This document shows positions 61,201-64,000 of a stretch of 64,000 nucleotides of DNA, piece by piece. The notes beneath the pieces are model-generated. The model made no database searches, was not told the origin of the DNA, and saw only the letters and a program-made list of their open reading frames with translations. Position numbers and translations under genes: made by a program. The DNA comes from Ptiloglossa arizonensis (lineage: Eukaryota; Arthropoda; Insecta; Hymenoptera; Colletidae). The number at the start of each line of letters is the position of its first letter. The first letter of the stretch is position 1. The stretch covers positions 1-64,000 of the forward strand of contig NW_027478958.1 in the NCBI RefSeq assembly GCF_051014685.1. The letters run 5' to 3'.

Positions 61201-64000
61201 TTTCAGATGCAACAGGAAATTCTCGAGTTCGTCAATCCGTTCGAGAGATATGGAAGTTTGAAGTTAAGGAATGTTTGAGAAACCATCAAAATTTTCGCTG
61301 GTCTAATACTCGAAACCTATAACTGGAATGGCCTAGGGGAAAAGTACACACACCTTTGTAATCGGGAGAGTTTCTACTTTCAGACGCAACAGGAATTTCT
61401 CGTGTTCGTCAATCCGTTCGCGAGATATGGTAGTTAGAAGTTAAGGAATGGTTGAGAAACCATCAAAGTTTTCGCAATTCTGATACTCGAAACCAATAAC
61501 TGGAATGGCCTAGGGGAAAAGTACACACACCTTTGTAATCGGGCGAGTTTCTACTTTCAGATGCAACAGGAATTTCTCGAGTTCGTCATTCCGTTCGCGA
61601 GATATGGGTGTTTGGAGTTAAGGAGTGGTTGAGAAACCATCAAAATTTTCGCAAGTCTGATACTCGAAACCAATAACTACAATGGCCTAGGGAAAAATAC
61701 ACATACCGTTGTAATCGGGCGAGTTTCCACTTCCAGATGCAACCGGAAGTTCTCGAGTTCGTCAATCCGTTCGCGAGATATGGGAGTTTGAAGTTAAGGA
61801 GTGGTTGAGAAACCATCAAAATTTTCCCAAGTCTGATACTCGAAACCAATAACTACAGAGGCCTAGGGGAAAAATACACATACCGTTGTAATCGGGCGAG
61901 TTTCTGCTTTCAGATGCAATAGGAAATTCTCGAGTTCGTCATTCCGTTCGCGAGATATGGGAGTTTGGAGTTAAGGAATGATTGAGAAACCATCAAAATT
62001 TTCGCTGGTCTGATAATCGAAACCAATATCTAGAATGGCCTAGGGGAAAAGTACACACACCATTGTAATCGGGCGAGTTTCTACTGTCTGATGCATCAGG
62101 AATTTCTCGAGTTCGTCATTCCGTTCGCGAGATATGGGAGTCTGAAGTTACGGAATGTTTCAGAAACCATCAAAATTTTCGCTGGTCTGATACTCGAAAC
62201 ATATAACTGGAATGGCCTAGGGGAAAAGTACACACACCTTTGTAATCGGGCGAGTTTCTACTTTCAGATGCAACAGGAATTTCTCGAGTTCGTCATTCAG
62301 TTCGCGAGATATGGGAGATTGAAGTTACGGAATGTTTGGGAAGCCATCAAAATTTCCGCTGGTCTGATACCCGAAACCTATAACTGGAATGGCCTAGGGG
62401 AAAAGTACACACATCTTTGTAATCGGGCGAGTTTCTACTTTCAGATGCAACAGGAATTTCTCGAGTTCGTCATTCCGTTCGCGAGATATGGGAGTTTGAA
62501 GTTACGGAATGTTTGAGAAACCATCAAAATTTTCGCTAGTCTGATACTCGAAACCTATAACTGGAATGGCCTAGGGGAAAAGTACAAACACCTTTGTAAT
62601 CGGGCGAGTTTCTACTTTCAGATGCAACAGGAATTTCTCGAGTTCGTCGTACCGTTCGCGAGATATGGGAGTTTGAAGTTACAGAATGTTTGAGAAACCA
62701 CCAAAATTTTCGCAAGTCTGATACTCGAAAACAATAACTGGAATGGCCTAGGGGAAAAATACATATACCGTTGTAATCGGGCGAGTTTCTACTACCAGAT
62801 GCAACCGGAAGTTCTCGAGTTCGTCAATCCGTTCGCGAGATATGGGAGTTTGAAGTTAAGGAATGGTTGAGAAACCATCAAAATTTTCGCAAGTCTGATA
62901 TTCGAGACCAATGACTACTATGGCCTAGGGCAAAAATACACATACCGTTGTAATCGGGCGAGTTTCTGCTTTCAGATGAAATAGGAAATTCTCGAGTTCG
63001 TCAATCCGTTCGAGAGATATGGGAGTTTGAATTTATGGAATGGTTGAGAAACCATCAAAATTTTCGCAAGTCTGATACTCGAAACCAATAACTACAGAGG
63101 CCTAGGGGAAAAATACACATACCGTTGTAATCGGGCGAGTTTCTGCTTTCAGATGCAATAGGAAATTCTCGAGTTCGTCATTCCGTTCGCGAGATATGGG
63201 AGTTTGGAGTTAAGGAATGATTGAGAAACCATCAAAATTTTCGCTGGTCTGATACTCGAAACCAATATCTAGAATGGCCTAGGGGAAAAGTACACACACC
63301 ATTGTAATCGGGCGAGTTTCTACTGTCTGATGCATCAGGAATTTCTCGAGTTCGTCATTCCGTTCGCGAGATATGGGACTCTGAAGTTACGGAATGTTTC
63401 AGAAACCATCAAAATTTTCGCTGGTCTGATACTCGAAACATATAACTGGAATGGCCTAGGGGAAAAGTACACACACCTTTGTAATCGGGCGAGTTTCTAC
63501 TTTCAGATGCAACAGGAATTTCTCGAGTTCGTCATTCAGTTCGCGAGATATGGGAGTTTGAAGTTACGGAATGTTTGGGAAGCCATCAAAATTTCCGCTG
63601 GTCTGATACCCGAAACCTATAACTGGAATGGCCTAGGGGAAAAGTACACACATCTTTGTAATCGGGCGAGTTTCTACTTTCAGATGCAACAGGAATTTCT
63701 CGAGTTCGTCATTCCGTTCGCGAGATATGGGAGTTTGAAGTTACGGAATGTTTGAGAAACCATCAAAATTTTCGCTAGTCTGATACTCGAAACCTATAAC
63801 TGGAATGGCCTAGGGGAAAAGTACAAACACCTTTGTAATCGGGCGAGTTTCTACTTTCAGATGCAACAGGAATTTCTCGAGTTCGTCGTACCGTTCGCGA
63901 GATATGGGAGTTTGAAGTTACAGAATGTTTGAGAAACCACCAAAATTTTCGCAAGTCTGATACTCGAAAACAATAACTGGAATGGCCTAGGGGAAAAATA
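55224..64000 (+). repeat. Mosaic HOR with marker monomer at 12-8-6-12-7 spacing
   Basis: A marker monomer with GGAGTTAAGGAATGATTG, AATATCTAGAATGG and CTACTGTCTGATGCATC starts at 55,224, 57,347, 58,762, 59,823, 61,946 and 63,185. The intervals are 2,123, 1,415, 1,061, 2,123 and 1,239 bp (12, 8, 6, 12 and 7 monomers). The 59,823 unit follows the 55,224 unit (offset 4,599) to about 61,340. It then switches to the tail of the 57,347 unit (offset 3,184), sharing GGGAGAGTTTC and CAGACGCAAC. The last unit continues beyond the window. Confidence 0.8.

Larger units (their letters stand above)
1..64000 (+). repeat. 177-bp tandem satellite array filling the window
   Basis: The GTTCGCGAGAT block recurs at 7, 184, 361, 538, 715 and 892 and can be followed at multiples of 177 to 63,893, giving 361 full monomers with a net drift of -11 bp. 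All monomers I read point the same way. No non-satellite sequence interrupts the array, so every gene-free stretch in the window is satellite. The period is close to a nucleosome repeat length, and homogeneous arrays with higher-order repeats are typical of plant and animal centromeric or pericentromeric satellites. That placement is inferred from organisation, not from a family match. I do not recognise the family. Both ends of the array are beyond the window. Confidence 0.98.
42661..64000 (+). repeat. Satellite domain IV (about 121 monomers)
   Basis: Diagnostic variants are GATAAGACAGTTTG, GAAGTTACGGAATGTTTGAG, GGAGTTAAGGAATGATTG, GATATTCGAGACCAATGAC, TTCGAGAGATATGGG, GAAACCTATAACTGG, CTACCAGATGCAACCGG and GAGTTCGTCGTACCG. 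CAACAGG replaces CAATAGG in many monomers. That removes a stop codon in one frame and explains why the longest satellite ORFs lie here. The domain continues past the right edge. Confidence 0.8.

Noticed and set aside
62091..62516. 141-codon ORF (with its near twin at 63,330-63,755)
   Set aside because: It is two and a half satellite monomers read in a frame lacking the usual CAATAG and GGTTGA stops. Its sequence is the same 59-residue repeat translated elsewhere. There is no start context, no intron or promoter evidence, and frame-shifting single-base indels are tolerated in the array.
1..64000. CRISPR-like array
   Set aside because: The conserved and variable parts alternate, but the full 177-bp unit is homologous. 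There are no unique spacers and no cas genes.
1..64000. Arabidopsis CEN180, Brassica CentBr or human alpha satellite
   Set aside because: Monomer length is similar, but I recognise none of their characteristic motifs, so I give no family name.
1..64000. RNA polymerase III B box or tRNA-like element around GTTCG...AATCC
   Set aside because: The spacing and the TTCGANTCC core do not fit, and no cloverleaf can be drawn.
1..64000. Telomere-like CCTAGGG strings
   Set aside because: They occur once per 177 bp as part of CCTAGG, not as short tandem telomeric repeats.
1..64000. TATA-like boxes (CCTATAACTGG, GAATATAAGG)
   Set aside because: These are single-base monomer variants with no downstream gene, and nothing supports promoter activity.

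Overview
The whole window is one uninterrupted array of eukaryotic tandem satellite DNA. The monomer is 177 bp, about 42% GC by hand count of a consensus, and every copy I followed runs head-to-tail in the same orientation. Using the near-invariant GTTCGCGAGAT block as monomer position 1, monomers start at 7, 184, 361, 538, 715, 892 and so on to 63,893. That gives 361 complete monomers, a 6-bp left stub and a 108-bp right stub. The net length drift across all 361 is only 11 bp, so there is no room for a transposon, gene or large insertion. Both array edges lie outside the window. I find no credible protein-coding gene, tRNA, rRNA, CRISPR array, promoter or mobile element. The short ORFs are the satellite read through in frames that happen to lack stops.

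A 177-bp monomer in homogeneous arrays tens of kilobases long, with multi-monomer higher-order repeats (HORs), is typical of centromeric or pericentromeric satellites in plants and animals. I do not recognise the satellite family and cannot name the organism. It does not resemble Arabidopsis CEN180 or human alpha satellite as I know them.

Four sequence domains follow one another. Domain I (about 1-17,270) has variants such as GCATGAGAAACC, CCGCTGAAATC and TTGCCAAGGGG. It holds a 15-monomer (2,655 bp) duplication and then three to four copies of an 18-22-monomer HOR. Domain II (about 17,270-36,020) is marked by GTGTGAAAATAAGG, ACGCGAAACC and ACTTTTACATGC. It is built from HOR units starting at 22,541, 26,612 and 32,098, plus a partial earlier unit. 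Domain III (about 36,020-42,660) is a mixed zone with short local duplications. Domain IV (about 42,660-64,000) is marked by AGTTACGGAATG, ATAAGACAG, TTCGAGAGATA and AACCGGAAG. It has 8-, 9- and 10-monomer spacings, then a mosaic HOR in which one marker monomer recurs every 12, 8, 6, 12 and 7 monomers.

The most interesting signal is a CENP-B-box-like motif. The core pattern TTCGnnnnAnnCGGG is matched at 8 of 9 defined bases by the common monomer form (TTCGCGAGATATGGG), and perfectly at 538-554 and 54,162-54,178. An imperfect inverted repeat (ATTTCTCG...CGAGATAT) overlaps the same block. These are pattern observations; centromere function is inference.
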